Below, piece by piece: positions 31,547 through 43,119 of a DNA stretch of 64,000 bases. Position 1 is the stretch's first letter, and the number at the start of each line of letters is the position of its first letter. Source of the stretch: Muraenolepis orangiensis (taxonomy: Eukaryota; Chordata; Actinopteri; Gadiformes; Muraenolepididae); contig CM051020.1 of assembly GCA_027704905.1 (NCBI GenBank), positions 21,099,444-21,163,443 of the forward strand, read 5' to 3'. The notes under the pieces are model-generated. The model was given only the letters and a program-made list of their open reading frames with translations, was not told where the DNA came from and ran no database searches. Both the position numbers and the translations under genes were made by a program.

Positions 31547-33020
31547 TCAAGATTGAGTAGTATAGAGGCATAGTATCTTGGAAGGGAACTCATGTCTTAA
31601 TGTAATCTTTATAAATGGAACACTACGATTGCTTTTAAGTCACACAGTGTATATTGTCGCTGTCATGAGTCCTGTTTACACAAGATCAATATGTAGATAC
31701 TCCTACTTCTTTAACTAATCTCTCAACTTTGGGCCAGTTTACCAGAGATTTCTGCGTAATGTGCACACGCCAGTGTGCACATTATCTTGAGTCAAAGTCC
31801 TAGAGGAGTTCAGTGTTGGAGTTCAAGTCTGAAGTCTGGTGTCTGACTGAAGGACCATGTCCATGTCATCCCTTGGAACGTCTTCTGAAAAAAACTGAAA
31901 AGTTGCTGTCATTGAAAGTATTTGTTTTGACTACAATTTGTTATAATCACTCTTAATCGCTTTTACGTTCTGACTGCTATTACATGTATACGTTTAAAGG
32001 AACATTCCACTATTTTTGTAATTCATAGTGCCCATTAAAGTGTCCCAAGCTGTCAAAATGTACCCACAACCCAAACAAAAACTGCCCAAAAACGAAACTA
32101 CAGACAGAAATTGTACGTATTGTCAATTTACTACAACATCCATGGGGCTTTACACGACCACCGTGATCAGAGGACGTAAGAGAGCGTTCTGAGAGGCAGA
32201 TAGAAGCTCCACTGCTTTAGTAAAACGCTGGATGGAATGGAGGGGAAGGCACTGCGATTGGAGCACCAAGAAGAAGCCATTTCATGGGACATTCCTGGTT
32301 ATGAAAATAGATCTATTTAGATCCAAATGCATTTACCGGTATATGCAGTCTTTTCACATGTAGGCTTTGGTTAGGCAACCGGTAGACATTCAGATATAGA
32401 ACAATCTGTGGAACGTTCTTTTAAGATCAGTCTGTTGAGTTTTTCATGCAGCAGGTGCAGAAAACCTAAAATCCCACCCTTACTTGATTCTTTTAACAAG
32501 CATCTACATTATTTTCTTTCTTTTCTTTTCTTTCTTTATTTTCTATGAGAAACGTATTACATTTGGCTTTGTTTATTTAGTTTCTCTGCATTCATTTGTT
32601 TGGCATGAATAGCATTTTCTTAATAATTGAATATACAATTTGTAATGTTTTACATGTGGCTGGTATCTGCAATAAATACGTAAAATATTCCAAAAGATCA
32701 GAAATAGATTTATTCAAAAGATGAATGCAAGGTAAAAACCAGCCCTCGCCTATCTGCTAGGAAAATGAGTGAGTTTGTAGAGTTATAAATAATCATCCTT
32801 CGAATCAGGGAGAATGTATTTCCTTTCTCATTGTCATCTCTTCTGAGTCATTTTATGTCCCTAAATAAACTCCAGATAATATTCCCACACATTTTTGAAT
32901 CCTACTGTCTGTGAATTATTTACATGTTTAGTCAGTGGCTAAAATGTTGACTTACATTTTCTAATTCATTTCTGATTGCATTTCCTGGTGGAAGGTGGCT
33001 TGTGTAAAATAAAGAACAAT

Positions 33021-33023
<3 letters not shown>

Positions 33024-33055
<32 letters not shown>
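33024..33055. repeat. (CA)n microsatellite
   Basis: Sixteen CA units. Confidence 0.98.
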
Positions 33056-33056
<1 letters not shown>

Positions 33057-33480
33057 CGTATGCTTCTAACCATCGTTTTGTTTCGTATAAGTCCCTGTGA
33101 AATGAAACTACTGGACTATTTGGAGAGCTTTTTGTTCCTATTAGCCCTTTCATTTCTTTTGGTTTTGGAACGTAACAAACGGTGCATACGGAACAACAGC
33201 CCTTACATGAACCAGAACCAACGCAAGCATCAAAACAAGGTATTTGGCCAACGAGACAAACCTTTTGTTGATAGTGGACCCTCGCTGGTGGAGTGTAGAT
33301 ATGATGACTTAACCACTTAGTATCCTAATGCCAAACAGCTCGGTCATTACCCATCCCAGAACAGAAAACCAGCTGGAGTACCTTTGCCATCTACCGACAA
33401 TTGGTGTTATTAGTCATTCCAAACCGTGGCCCATGTATCTTCTCTATCATACTATTACTATTTAGTCAAGGATGCTGAGA

Positions 33481-33565
33481 GGTAGACCGCATTGGGGTTT
33501 GAACAACTCAGAACCTCCTTCTCAGAGTCAAGCACCCTAACCACTAGAGTATGGTGTCACCCCTG
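33481..33565 (-). mobile_element. tRNA-derived SINE head, second family
   Basis: On the minus strand, CTCTAGTGGTTAGGGTGCTT resembles a tRNA A box and GTTCTGAGTTGTTCAAACCCC a degenerate B box, spaced as in a tRNA. Acceptor ends do not pair well, so a functional tRNA is unlikely. Confidence 0.5.
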
Positions 33566-35678
33566 TTGAGGGCACTAAACGGAGGTGTTTCCCAGTCTGG
33601 GGTGTCTATCATCCTGTCAGGGGGGAGAGAGAAGAGAGCGTTCAAGTACAACATGGAACTCTGAACTCTTATTGTCTGACTGCAGTCTATCATTCCAATG
33701 CACTCTGTCTGCGAGAGAGAGCCACTGAATGTTCATTAGAAAGTAATTGTCTTCAGCTGTTGCCAGGTGTACTGTACTGAATATAATTAGGGAAACCCCT
33801 TGCCTCAATTACACTCCCTAGTTTAAGCCTCTTGTGGAAAGGCCTTCTTGATGTAGACTAATGGTGTAATGTTATTGATGTAATGGCTCTATTCTGGGGG
33901 CCATGTTGCAACCTGTTGGGTGAAATGTTTGTACACATATGAAAGGGAATAGCTAACAACAACAGCATAAGAAACTGTCTCATGGGGCACTTTTTTAAAT
34001 TGCATGTGCTGTCAAAATAAGTTCCAAGTTACAGGCCAGTGCCAATGTGGCATTCCTAAAGGGAGACAATCTAATGTTGTATGGATCACTTTGAAAAGGT
34101 CAGTGGAAAAACAGAAAAGCAAGCCATAGCCAGAGAAGCACCAAGAGACTGCTGGTCTGAAGAACAGATTGGCTGGTATTCTGACAGACATCACAGCATA
34201 TTGCTGTTCAAATATTCCCTGATATCATCTTAACAAATCAATTTGAATTTGAATGTGTTGTGTTTGGGTGTATGTGTGCTAGTCTTTGTGTTTGCATTGT
34301 GTTGGGTGCATGTGTTTATGTCTAAAAGGCCACGCTCGAGTCAATGCAACATCAAGCAACACCATCTAGTAACGATGCCATCTAACAACATTTGAACATT
34401 CACTAATTAGAGACATAAATAATCCCAAGGTACTCACAGTGCTCCCCTGGTTTGGTCAGAGAGACGAGACAACGAGACAGCAGCTGCTGATTCAGAGGGC
34501 GGCTATTGGAAGTCTGTAGCCCCAAGGGCATGAGAGAGCGCTGCAGAAGTCTTCTCCTGCACAAGGTTGGGAGACGGATGACCGGTGAAACTGAAATTAG
34601 TTTTAATCCCATGTTTTTGTTGGTATAGCAAATAATAAAATGGGTCTACAGTACATAATTAAAAAATAGATATAATAGAAGACCATTTTTAAAAATGGAT
34701 AGTGGTCTTGCGGGACTAGCTGAAATTGGCTGTTGGTTTTCCTTTTCCATGGAATAGATAGGGGGTGGAAATATGATACAATTTGATTAAATGGTTAGAA
34801 TCATAACGAATCAAGCAGTTGAGAACTGCTGTGTCCGACACAACACACCCCAATTGCATTTAATGTTATTATTACAGCCTATCGTAAAATTTGATTGAGT
34901 TGTGAGAGACATTTAATATATTAGACTGAACCCGCACAATTATATCCGAGATGATGAATTCTGTTTGACGTGCAATATTCCCCCCTATCCGCCGATATTA
35001 GTTTGAATAGTCGTCAAACTGAAATCACAGCAGTGTGCTTCTATCTCCACCTTCATTAACCTTTTTAATTAGGCCTGTATAGTTAGTAGGAACAAACTAA
35101 TTACAATAAATCAAACTGTTGAGAACTCCATACTCTGCGTGCATGGCGAACACAGTCTGTGTAGTAGTTAGTGTTAGGCCTGTATATTGTGGAATTAGTT
35201 GGAGAGACCTTTAATCTATGTGGTGGTATACTCAATGTGCAATGGACAGAACACAGTTCTATTTCACATTGGCGCTATCATGACACATTTCCTTTGCTTC
35301 CAGCAAAGCTCTTCCATCTGGCCAAGCCAGGTTTGGATGCATTGCAGTTCTGCAGACCTCGGTTTGCACACAACTGTAGGCTTTGGCTTCGCCTTGGTTG
35401 GCATTTTTTATCTTGCACTGATGGGGGGGGGAGCTGATTTCTTAATATCTCGCAGGGATGAACTCTGGCGTCCTTTGTCCTGCGAGTCGTTTGGTATGGA
35501 TCCAAAACGACATAATATAATAAAAACTTTTTTTGTGAGAATCAGCATGGGAGCTGGAGAAAATGGCCTCTGCTGCTGTGATTATTGTCACCTCCTGGGC
35601 CCCTAGCGCCTGCCTGCAATTTGTAAATATACACACACACACATCCATTGAGTTACATAACTGTTAAATTGTCAGTGT

Positions 35679-35681
<3 letters not shown>
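33566..35681. other. Intergenic, no gene recognised
   Basis: Mixed A/T-rich sequence. Overlapping short open frames at 35171-35606 show no family signature. Confidence 0.5.

Positions 35682-35754
<73 letters not shown>
35682..35754. repeat. (TC)n tract
   Basis: About 36 TC units. Confidence 0.98.
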
Positions 35755-35757
<3 letters not shown>

Positions 35758-37254
35758 CACAGTCGCAATAAAGTCAGGAAATCTTCCCCTCTGCTGAAAA
35801 CCCACCAGAAGTATGCATCTAACCATACATCAGTACAGAGATCAATAGATAGAGAGCCCATTGGGCCCATGCCTGGAGCATCAACAAAACAGAACTATAC
35901 TAAACAGAAACACACTAATACTGAGGCAGCTATCCTCTATCTATAGAGTAACAAGATACAACTGCTCAATCCTAAAAACAAAGAAATAAAACAAATATCA
36001 ATGAAACAATAATGACTAACCGTGTCAATAGTTTAAACAATATATTTATATTTAGGTATTTGATCGATTAGAGTAGTTATGGTAGATTACAGTTAAATCA
36101 GTTGTCTTCTAGAACATTTAAAGTACAAGGCTGATTTATTCACCTGCATCGTATTACCTCGGCTAATACAAATACCATCATGAGTTCACTTGTGTTAGGC
36201 TTGAGAGTGTAGCGGTAGGAAAAGTGTTTGTTTTTTAACAATATTATGTACCGGTATGTGTCGTTGGGTAAAATGTAAGCTGCATTGGATGTTGATATTG
36301 TAGCTGTGCTTTCCTTACATGTCATCCTATTGATGTTTTGTCTTAATAATGTTTCTTGAATTTAGTTAATCCTTAAAGGCTAAGTCAGTTTATCAGGAGA
36401 ACTTCCGCTGCAGGTTTTAGAGAACTGCTCTACAGGAGAAGGTGTGGAGACAATAGAAAATTGAAATGTTTTTGTGAGACTCAATCAGAAAAAATGTTCA
36501 GCTGAAGAAAGTCATTTAAGGGTTCAACACATATCGCAGAAAGTTGTATCTTTTTCATGGCTCCTACCAATATTTGCATGTCTTTAATGGTGCAACCTGT
36601 ATTTGATTATAATTTCTAGATTATAGATCTAGAACAACTTCTTTCCGTAGACAAGAGAAGAACAAGGAAACACGTTCTAAACCCCTGAGAGGGTAATTAA
36701 TTTAGTAGATCTCTGAGGTTTTTTTATATATCAAGTCAGGTTGCTCATGCAAGCATGGAATCATTATGACATGTAAATCAAAAATAAATGAGGTTTCCTT
36801 TGTTCCCTACGAACAATCATTTTTGAATTAATTGCAGTGCAGACTCCATGCTTTAAAGTAATGGTTTTGCCTTCGATCCAAGGCTGATTTCCATAATAGA
36901 TCAGCCTGGATCTAAAACAATTCACTTCTGGGGTTAACTAGGCTAATGAGGTATTCATTTGGCTGAATGGGAAAGCTATGCAATATGTAGAGCTAAATGA
37001 GTCTCCTGTTGTCTCTGACACCAGCTGCTGACCACCCCTTTTCATACCACACTAAATGCGGACTTTTCAGACTTTACCCATTGACAAAAGTTCCATTTGC
37101 TATGTTTAATGCTTTGCACTTGTGAACGAAGAGTAAAAGAGAGCAATAACTCAATAAAAGATGAGATGATAAAGATGAGGTGTCTAACTAGGCAGTTATG
37201 CATTACTTTTATCGCTCAAGCTCCCTCACTTCTTTATCCCATACGGTATGTGTT
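35755..37254. other. Intergenic, one foldback
   Basis: Holds an imperfect foldback at 36875-36912 (GATCCAAGGCTGAT with ATCAGCCTGGATC, one base missing). Nothing else recognised. Confidence 0.5.
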
Positions 37255-37437
37255 TGCAGCCTGCCATTGCTCCATTGATCTGCCCTGCCATTGGTCCATT
37301 GATCTGCCCTGCCATTGGATCATTGATCTGCCAACTGACCCACTGATCTGCTAACTGACCAATGGCTGATCTGCACAGCCATTGGTCCATTGATCTGCCC
37401 AGCCATTGGTCCATTGATCTGCCCAGCCATTGGTCCA
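37255..37437. repeat. About 23-bp minisatellite (CCATTGGTCCATTGATCTGCC)
   Basis: About seven imperfect copies around the core CCATTGGTCCATTGATCTGCC. Central copies diverge (CAACTGACCCACTGATCTG). Confidence 0.9.
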
Positions 37438-37797
37438 TGACTGCAGTAGGGCTGTGTTTGTGTGCCAATCTGGCAGTAGCATTGTTCTCGGAGAAGGCAG
37501 TATTTCGACTTGGCTTGAATCTCTCATGACATATCATGGTCATTTTATGATTTAGTACAGTCAAGTTTTGTTTTCCATATAGGACCTTGCATTGAATTGT
37601 TGAATACACTGTAACATTGTACCATGCAAACAAACAAAGGAATATTTTAATTGAAAATGTGACGAAGTTGCTTTTATATTAACCAACATCTCCTTCATAT
37701 ACCTTAATGTATGCACACAACTGCGTTAATTCTATAGGCTTTGTTTGAATTTGTATATACATGCTAATACATGCATAATCTGCTTCAATAAATGTAC

Positions 37798-37850
37798 ACC
37801 TTGTAAGTCGCTTTGGATAAAAGCGTCTGCCAAATGCCCTAAATGTAAAT
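37798..37850 (+). mobile_element. Retroelement 3' tail (TAAGTCGCTTTGGATAAAAG type)
   Basis: GTAAGTCGCTTTGGATAAAA followed by GCGTCTGCCAAATG and CTAAATGTAAAT. This tail recurs in many teleost genomes at the ends of LINEs and SINEs. The body upstream is not recognisable. Confidence 0.65.
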
Positions 37851-39235
37851 AAATGCCACTTGTATATAGTGCAGTACAGTCATCAGTGTGTAGTGTTGTC
37901 CGAAATGTGAGTGTTCAAATCTGGTTCCCCACATAGTGCTCTACTTAATACCCATAATGCACTGTTAAATAAGTGTACAACTGATGTCATTTGTATTGGC
38001 TTTCATCCAATATTGACGCTGAAGCACATCCAGGTTATTTATGCAGATGAGCTGTCACAGGGAGACGTCAACATGTCGGCTGCTTGTGGGACCAATACAC
38101 GTCATGGCCATGGATTTCCGGCACATAATTAGTGACCAAATTTCCCATATACTTATTCCCTAAATAGAGTCCTATGAAGTGTTCACTATATTGGGAATAG
38201 GGGACGATGAAACAAGTGAGCCAATAATTCAGCATTCGGCTCAAAGGAAATTTCACTGTTATAAAAACATTTTTTGGTGAGTCCAAAAGACTATTATTCT
38301 ACTTAAGGTTACGCTTGGCAGGTGAATTTGATTGCGTCAGAGACGAAAATAGCCAGGTACACTACCCACCGCGGCATTATATAGTCTGTTCTCACATCCG
38401 CTATAATGTACTGTTTTTTATTTTATTTCTCAGTGTTAATACGAGCTGGCAAAGTAAGAGGAGAATATTAGAGTTCAAATTGGCGATGTATAGGAACCCA
38501 AATAGGGCCTACTCAAGGGGCAGGATGACAGACATGCATCAGACCAGACTTGCTTTATTGAATTTTCCCATGGAACTGCACATTAACATAGCACTGAGAC
38601 GTCTAAGCAATCGCCTGAAGTGAAGTCAGCTTTCACATTAATTAGGCCGGTTTTTCCTGAGGGGTGAGTCGCTGTTTTGCCAGGAGCCATCCACTCGGCT
38701 CTGAGTGCAGATGGTTTCCTTGGTTATATATTTGATCCTGGACTCATTGTTATTTTTTAGCTTTCTTTTATGTCAGTTATGGGCCGATGGCGACGTAGTC
38801 GTCTGCCTATTGATGGTCCGTGGCGGGGAGTAGCCCAACTATTAGGATATTATTTATCATTTTTACATGTTTTACATAACTGATTATTAAAAATGACAAA
38901 CATTGTATGTTTACAAACTGAAGGCACATCTCGCTTCTATTGGAATAAATTATTGTACAGGTCCTATTAATTTGGCGCTCTGCTAATACCCCCCATCCAA
39001 CAGTAATATAACATCATAAAACAGTCTCAGGATGGTGAGAATGTTAATTTAATAGATTTATTACTGTCTCAAAATTGAATTTGAAATCCCTGGTTACCAA
39101 AATCCAAACAGGGAAATGTGTTCATAATCAAAATTGATGTTATTATGAGTCATCCTTCAAAGTTTGATAAAAATAAATGGCATGTTTGCTCATCCCATAG
39201 ATTTCTCCAGGATTTACGGGTTGCAGCAGTAATAT
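37851..39235. other. Intergenic, no gene recognised
   Basis: A 102-residue open frame at 38315-38623 has no family signature and is probably chance. Otherwise A/T-rich. Confidence 0.5.
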
Positions 39236-39374
39236 GGTTTAGTATAGTTTAGTATAGTGTAGTGTAGTATAGTATAGTGTAGTGTAGTATAGTATTGTGT
39301 AGTGTAATATAGTATAGTGTAATATAATATAGTGTAATATAATATAGTATAGTGTAGTATAGTGTAGTGTAGTA
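39236..39374. repeat. TAGTA/TAGTG pentanucleotide array
   Basis: About 28 pentamers mixing AGTAT, AGTGT and AATAT. Related in style to the array at 46531. Confidence 0.95.
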
Positions 39375-39449
39375 AGACCCGGTTGGACCCAGTGTGTGTC
39401 AACCAAAGTGCTCTTTGATTGACACACACTGGGTCCAACGGGTCTTACT
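39371..39449. ncRNA. 79-nt near-perfect hairpin, miRNA-precursor-like or foldback element
   Basis: The 5' arm starts AGTAAGACCCGGTTGGACCC, and the 3' arm ends with its complement (GGGTCCAACGGGTCTTACT), lacking one C. About 37 of 38 positions pair, with one mismatch near the TGCT loop. Length and loop size fit a pre-miRNA or hairpin siRNA, but the near-perfect stem also fits a recent inverted duplication. No known miRNA seed was recognised. Which strand is transcribed is unknown. Confidence 0.4.
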
Positions 39450-39629
39450 GCTTATCAACCGCATGGACAAAGCCTTTCTGTTTGTGTCGCAACAACCAGA
39501 AAGGAGACATTGAATATTTGGGCTCCGGTCAATCGCAAACAATTACGTCTTCTCCAAACCACTTTCCTTGACCTTGACTTTCCTTTTTATATGCTATGCT
39601 ATATATACTATAAACAATGAACATGAAAA

Positions 39630-39830
39630 ATAACAGTACAGTGTCTCATGGATGATATATACTTATGGTGGATGTTACAAAAATCATTTTGAAGTGACGG
39701 TAGTGCAGCTCCATAGTGAGTAGCAGCATCATACAGTCAATAATAAAAGTACAGTACAGTGCAGAACAGTTCAGGAACATTATTGAGAAGTATAACTAAT
39801 ATTGATGGAACACGACACAAGATCCGGGAA
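39630..39830 (+). repeat. Dispersed repeat copy C (partial)
   Basis: TCATGGATGATATATACTTA, TTTTGAAGTGACGGTAGTGC and AGTGCAGAACAGTTCAG match 40800-40920 in order. Confidence 0.6.
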
Positions 39831-40674
39831 AGATATGGAGATGGAGAATTCATCCTTGCACGGTTACACCAACACACTACTGATGTGTTATGTGTTTCTG
39901 TGGTTGGCATATGGCATGAAGTTGTACTCAGAGCTACTCTTGTACAACACGTCTAGCATGTTCCAAATGCACAGCCCAGAGGCTGCGCTTGATCGGGCCT
40001 TTAGGACGTTAGCCACCGAGACAAGCAGGCTTCATTGTCCATATTGAGACCCTGGTGGACGGTGCACAATACATGTATTTAAACAGACAACTGGGATCCC
40101 ATGCATGAGCATGTCCAGGTCCATCATCATGGGACACACATGCTGAAGCCTGATGGCCAGTGGTGTCTCTGGTGCTACTGCTGTATAGACCAGTGCCCTA
40201 CGGCAGGGACCCACACCCCATTAAACCCGTTGGTGCGTCTGGATGTGCGTGAAGATATGGACGGGCATTCACATTTTTCCGGGGAAGAAGAAAAGAGAAC
40301 AGACTATCTTGCTTTTTCCTGAAAATGATTTCTGGCATGCATCGCACTGTTGGCCTGTCGACAGCGATGTTCTCCAATGGCAGGGTGATGTTTAGCGCTG
40401 CACTCTGCAGTGATGCTATCTTCAGGGACACTCGGAGAGCAACAGGGCAACAATGCTTTGTGATAAGATCGCTGAGCAAATCTCTTTGCTAAGAGATGTA
40501 GTTAAGCCTCCATATTTTGCGCTGGTGTAATACGGCATCCATAAATCCTCCAGTGCGATAGTGGTGTTAACAGGGCCATAATATTTGTTTTTGCAGAAGA
40601 AGATTTGCCTGCATGATGTTCCAGTTGGAACTGAACTAAAATATTAGTCCCAAGTAGTACAATGGGAATGCTAT

Positions 40675-41110
40675 CACCACATTCCCTCCCGCAGTATGAA
40701 TTTTCTACAGTTTAACACTATATACTATACTATGAACTATACTTATACTGTAGAACACTATACTATAACACTGTACACAATACAAATAACAATAAAGTCA
40801 CTGATGGATGATACATACATGTTGAATTGTGCAAAAAGCATTTAAAAAGCATTTTAAAGTGCCAGTAGTGCAGCAGCATCCCGAATACAGTGCAGTTCAG
40901 TGCAGAACAGTGCAGTAACTGTAGTGAGTCCAGAAAGTCCGGCAAAAGTAGGATAGTGTTATGTAATATTGATGACAATGTAATGATAGTGACAGCACTC
41001 CTAGCAGTTCAGTAGGTGCACTGCCTGTGGATTAAAAACTGTCCTTGAACCTGGTAGTCCTTTGAACCTTGTAACTTTGGTTGTTTGGATGCTGTGGAAC
41101 CAGCGGAATA
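40675..41110 (+). repeat. Dispersed repeat copy B
   Basis: CATTCCCTCCCGCAGTATGA, TTAAAGTGCCAGTAGTGCAG and GTGCAGAACAGTGCAGTAAC are shared with copies at 18155 and 39630. It continues with AAAACTGTCCTTGAACCTGG and TTTGAACCTTGTAAC, typical of fish retroelement non-coding regions. Confidence 0.65.
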
Positions 41111-41159
41111 TGGAAATGTGACTAAATCTGCTGTAGGGTGAAGGGGGCATGGCATCAGT

Positions 41160-41432
41160 AGAGGGGGGGGGGTCCAGTGGCCCCTCCCACCCTGTGGGGA
41201 TCCTGGCGTGTGATGCTGGAGCAGCTCAGGCTTGCCCTGGAGGGGCACCGTTGGCGCTTCCGGAACATGCCGGCCAGCCGGTGGCTGTTCCCAGAGGAGC
41301 CCACCAGGCAGCAAGTAAGGCCTTCTCCGGGGCCTCCCGACTTCCACAGCGGAGTGGGTCAGCTGCCACCGGCCCTCCATCACCCCTGTGGAGGACCAGC
41401 TCGCGGGAGCCCGGAGGAGGAGAGAGGCAGGG
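41160..41432 (+). other. GC-rich exon-like segment of unknown origin
   Basis: Sharp GC-rich block with long open frames on + . The frame at 41177 reads WRVMLEQLRLALEGHRWRF and NMPASRWLFPEEPTRQQ, after which CAGCAA|GTAAGG would be a good splice donor at about 41313. A retroelement gag, a lost gene exon or chance are all possible. I recognise no family. Confidence 0.3.
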
Positions 41433-41640
41433 ACCCGTTAGTGATGGGAAGTGCTTCTCTTTTTACCAAGCCAGATCATTTAGCTCAGTGATAAGAGCCA
41501 TCTCTTTTGGCTCCCGCACGGCTCCTAATTTAGTACCACTTCTGGCCACATTTAGCAATCTTTTGACCTATGATTGGTATGTGTGCACATACATCAGTGC
41601 AATTATTCAATGGAGATACTAAACCTTGTCATTTCCAGTA
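41433..41640 (+). mobile_element. Probable hAT terminus fragment
   Basis: TTAGTGATGGGAAGTGCTTC and the following GATCATTTAGCTCAGTGA with GGCTCC words resemble the subterminal region of fish hAT elements. No partner terminus was found. Confidence 0.35.
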
Positions 41641-41853
41641 AAACCATAGTTATTCAGTATTTATTTAAATTAATTTCAAGAAAACGGTTTTATTAACAAA
41701 CATTTGTGTTAATGCTTTATATAGTATTTTTTCCTCTGGTTATTTATTTTTGGAACAGCAATGACTACAGTTGTTCTGCTGGGTTTCGATTGCTATGTGA
41801 AATACTCATGTCTCACGCATACACTCTGTGATGTCATCTCTATGATGTCATCG

Positions 41854-42030
41854 GCCTCTATGTAGAGGCTTCGGGCCGAGGGGCTCAAAGCCTCTATGTA
41901 GAGGCTTCGGGCCGAGGGGCTCAAAGCCTCTATGTAGCGGCTTCGGGCCGAGGGGCTCAAAGCCTCTATGTAGCGGCTTCGGGCCGAGGGGCTCAAAGCC
42001 TCCATGTAGCGGCTTCGGGCCGAGGGCCAA
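41854..42030. repeat. 36-bp minisatellite with internal palindrome
   Basis: 4.9 copies starting at 41854, 41890, 41926, 41962 and 41998. Units 1-2 contain the perfect palindrome GCCTCTatgtAGAGGC. Units 3-5 have AGCGGC instead, breaking it. The 12-residue minus-strand reading (EALSPSARSRYI) is a by-product of the period. Confidence 0.97.
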
Positions 42031-42120
42031 AGCGCTGGATGTGAGTTCAGGGAAAAGCGGAATGTTCCTCCACATGATGCAGCACAACTGGTAAAGCTGC
42101 TAGTAAACTCAGCTACACCC

Positions 42121-42758
42121 CAGGGTACCCCAGGGTACCCCCGGATACCCCAGGATACCCCAGGGTACCCCCGGATACCCCAGGATACCCCCGGATACCC
42201 CAGGGTACCCCCGGATACCCCAGGGTACCCCAGGGTACCCCAGGATACCCCAGGATACCCCCGGATACCCCAGGGTACCCCAGGATACCCCAGGGTACCC
42301 CAGGGTACCCCAGGATACCCCCGGATACCCCAGGATACCCCAGGGTACCCCAGGATACCCCAGGATACCCCAGGATACCCCAGGGTACCCCAGGGTACCC
42401 CAGGATACCCCAGGATACCCCAGGATACCCCAGGGTACCCCAGGATACCCCAGGATACCCCAGGATACCCCAGGGTACCCCAGGATACCCCCGGATACCC
42501 CAGGATACCCCAGGATACCCCAGGATACCCCCGGATACCCCAGGATACCCCAGGATACCCCAGGGTACCCCAGGATACCCCAGGATACCCCAGGGTACCC
42601 CAGGGTACCCCAGGATACCCCAGGGTACCCCAGGATACCCCAGGATACCCCAGGGTACCCCAGGATACCCCAGGATACCCCAGGGTACCCCAGGATACCC
42701 CAGGGTGCCCCAGGATACCCCAGGATACCCCAGGGCACCCCAGGATACCCCAGGATAC
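42121..42758. repeat. Decamer array, 63 units without indels
   Basis: From 42121 to 42750 every 10 bp is one unit: 33 CAGGATACCC, 20 CAGGGTACCC, 8 CCGGATACCC, and single CAGGGTGCCC and CAGGGCACCC. A partial unit follows. The CCGGATACCC type occurs at units 3, 6, 8, 10, 15, 21, 38 and 42. The array explains a 227-residue minus-strand open frame (GYPGVSWGIL repeats), which I do not call as a gene. Confidence 0.98.
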
Positions 42759-43119
42759 TGTCTGTCACATCAACTTCCTCATTTAGGATCACATTATTAC
42801 AGTAGAGCGGTTGTTTTAGCGCTTCTTGAAAAAGAATTGCACAGCCTCTAGAGCTAGATGCTATGGGCGGTTGACCGAACAGGTGAAAGGGTGAAAGGGT
42901 GGCGGCTAATCTGGTTCAGTGGACCGAGTAGTGTCATGTAGCGTTTGAGAGGGTTAAAAAGGCTCTCTGTGGGGAGCTGCTCTTTCACACACCTAACCTC
43001 AAGCTTCCTTTAGTCTTGCAGACCAATGTGTCAAACAGGCCTGGGGGCCTTTTGTCCCAGGTGGTGGTGGGTGTGGGAGGCGAGGTACAGCAGGGTGGAG
43101 AAGTTAGGGTAGTTAGGTG
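42759..43119. other. Spacer between two arrays
   Basis: No gene recognised. It includes GTGAAAGGGTGAAAGGGTGG at about 42882 and G-rich stretches near 43060. Confidence 0.5.

Larger units (their letters stand above)
30600..33480. other. Intergenic, no gene recognised
   Basis: Contains the two inverted repeats (30978; TAATGTGCACAC at about 31757 with its complement), the TC tract at 31461 and a CA repeat at 33024. 32006-32310 begins and ends with AGGAACATTCC and GGGACATTCCT, which might mark a small repeat. No protein was recognised. Confidence 0.5.

Noticed and set aside
33481..33565. Functional tRNA on the minus strand
   Set aside because: The degenerate B box and unpaired ends argue against it. 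Listed only as a SINE head.
42109..42792. 227-residue minus-strand open frame (GYPGVSWGIL repeats), silk- or elastin-like
   Set aside because: Fully explained by a 10-bp tandem array. Because the unit contains no stop in any register, the frame is open by necessity. There is no promoter, no flanking coding sequence and no family match.
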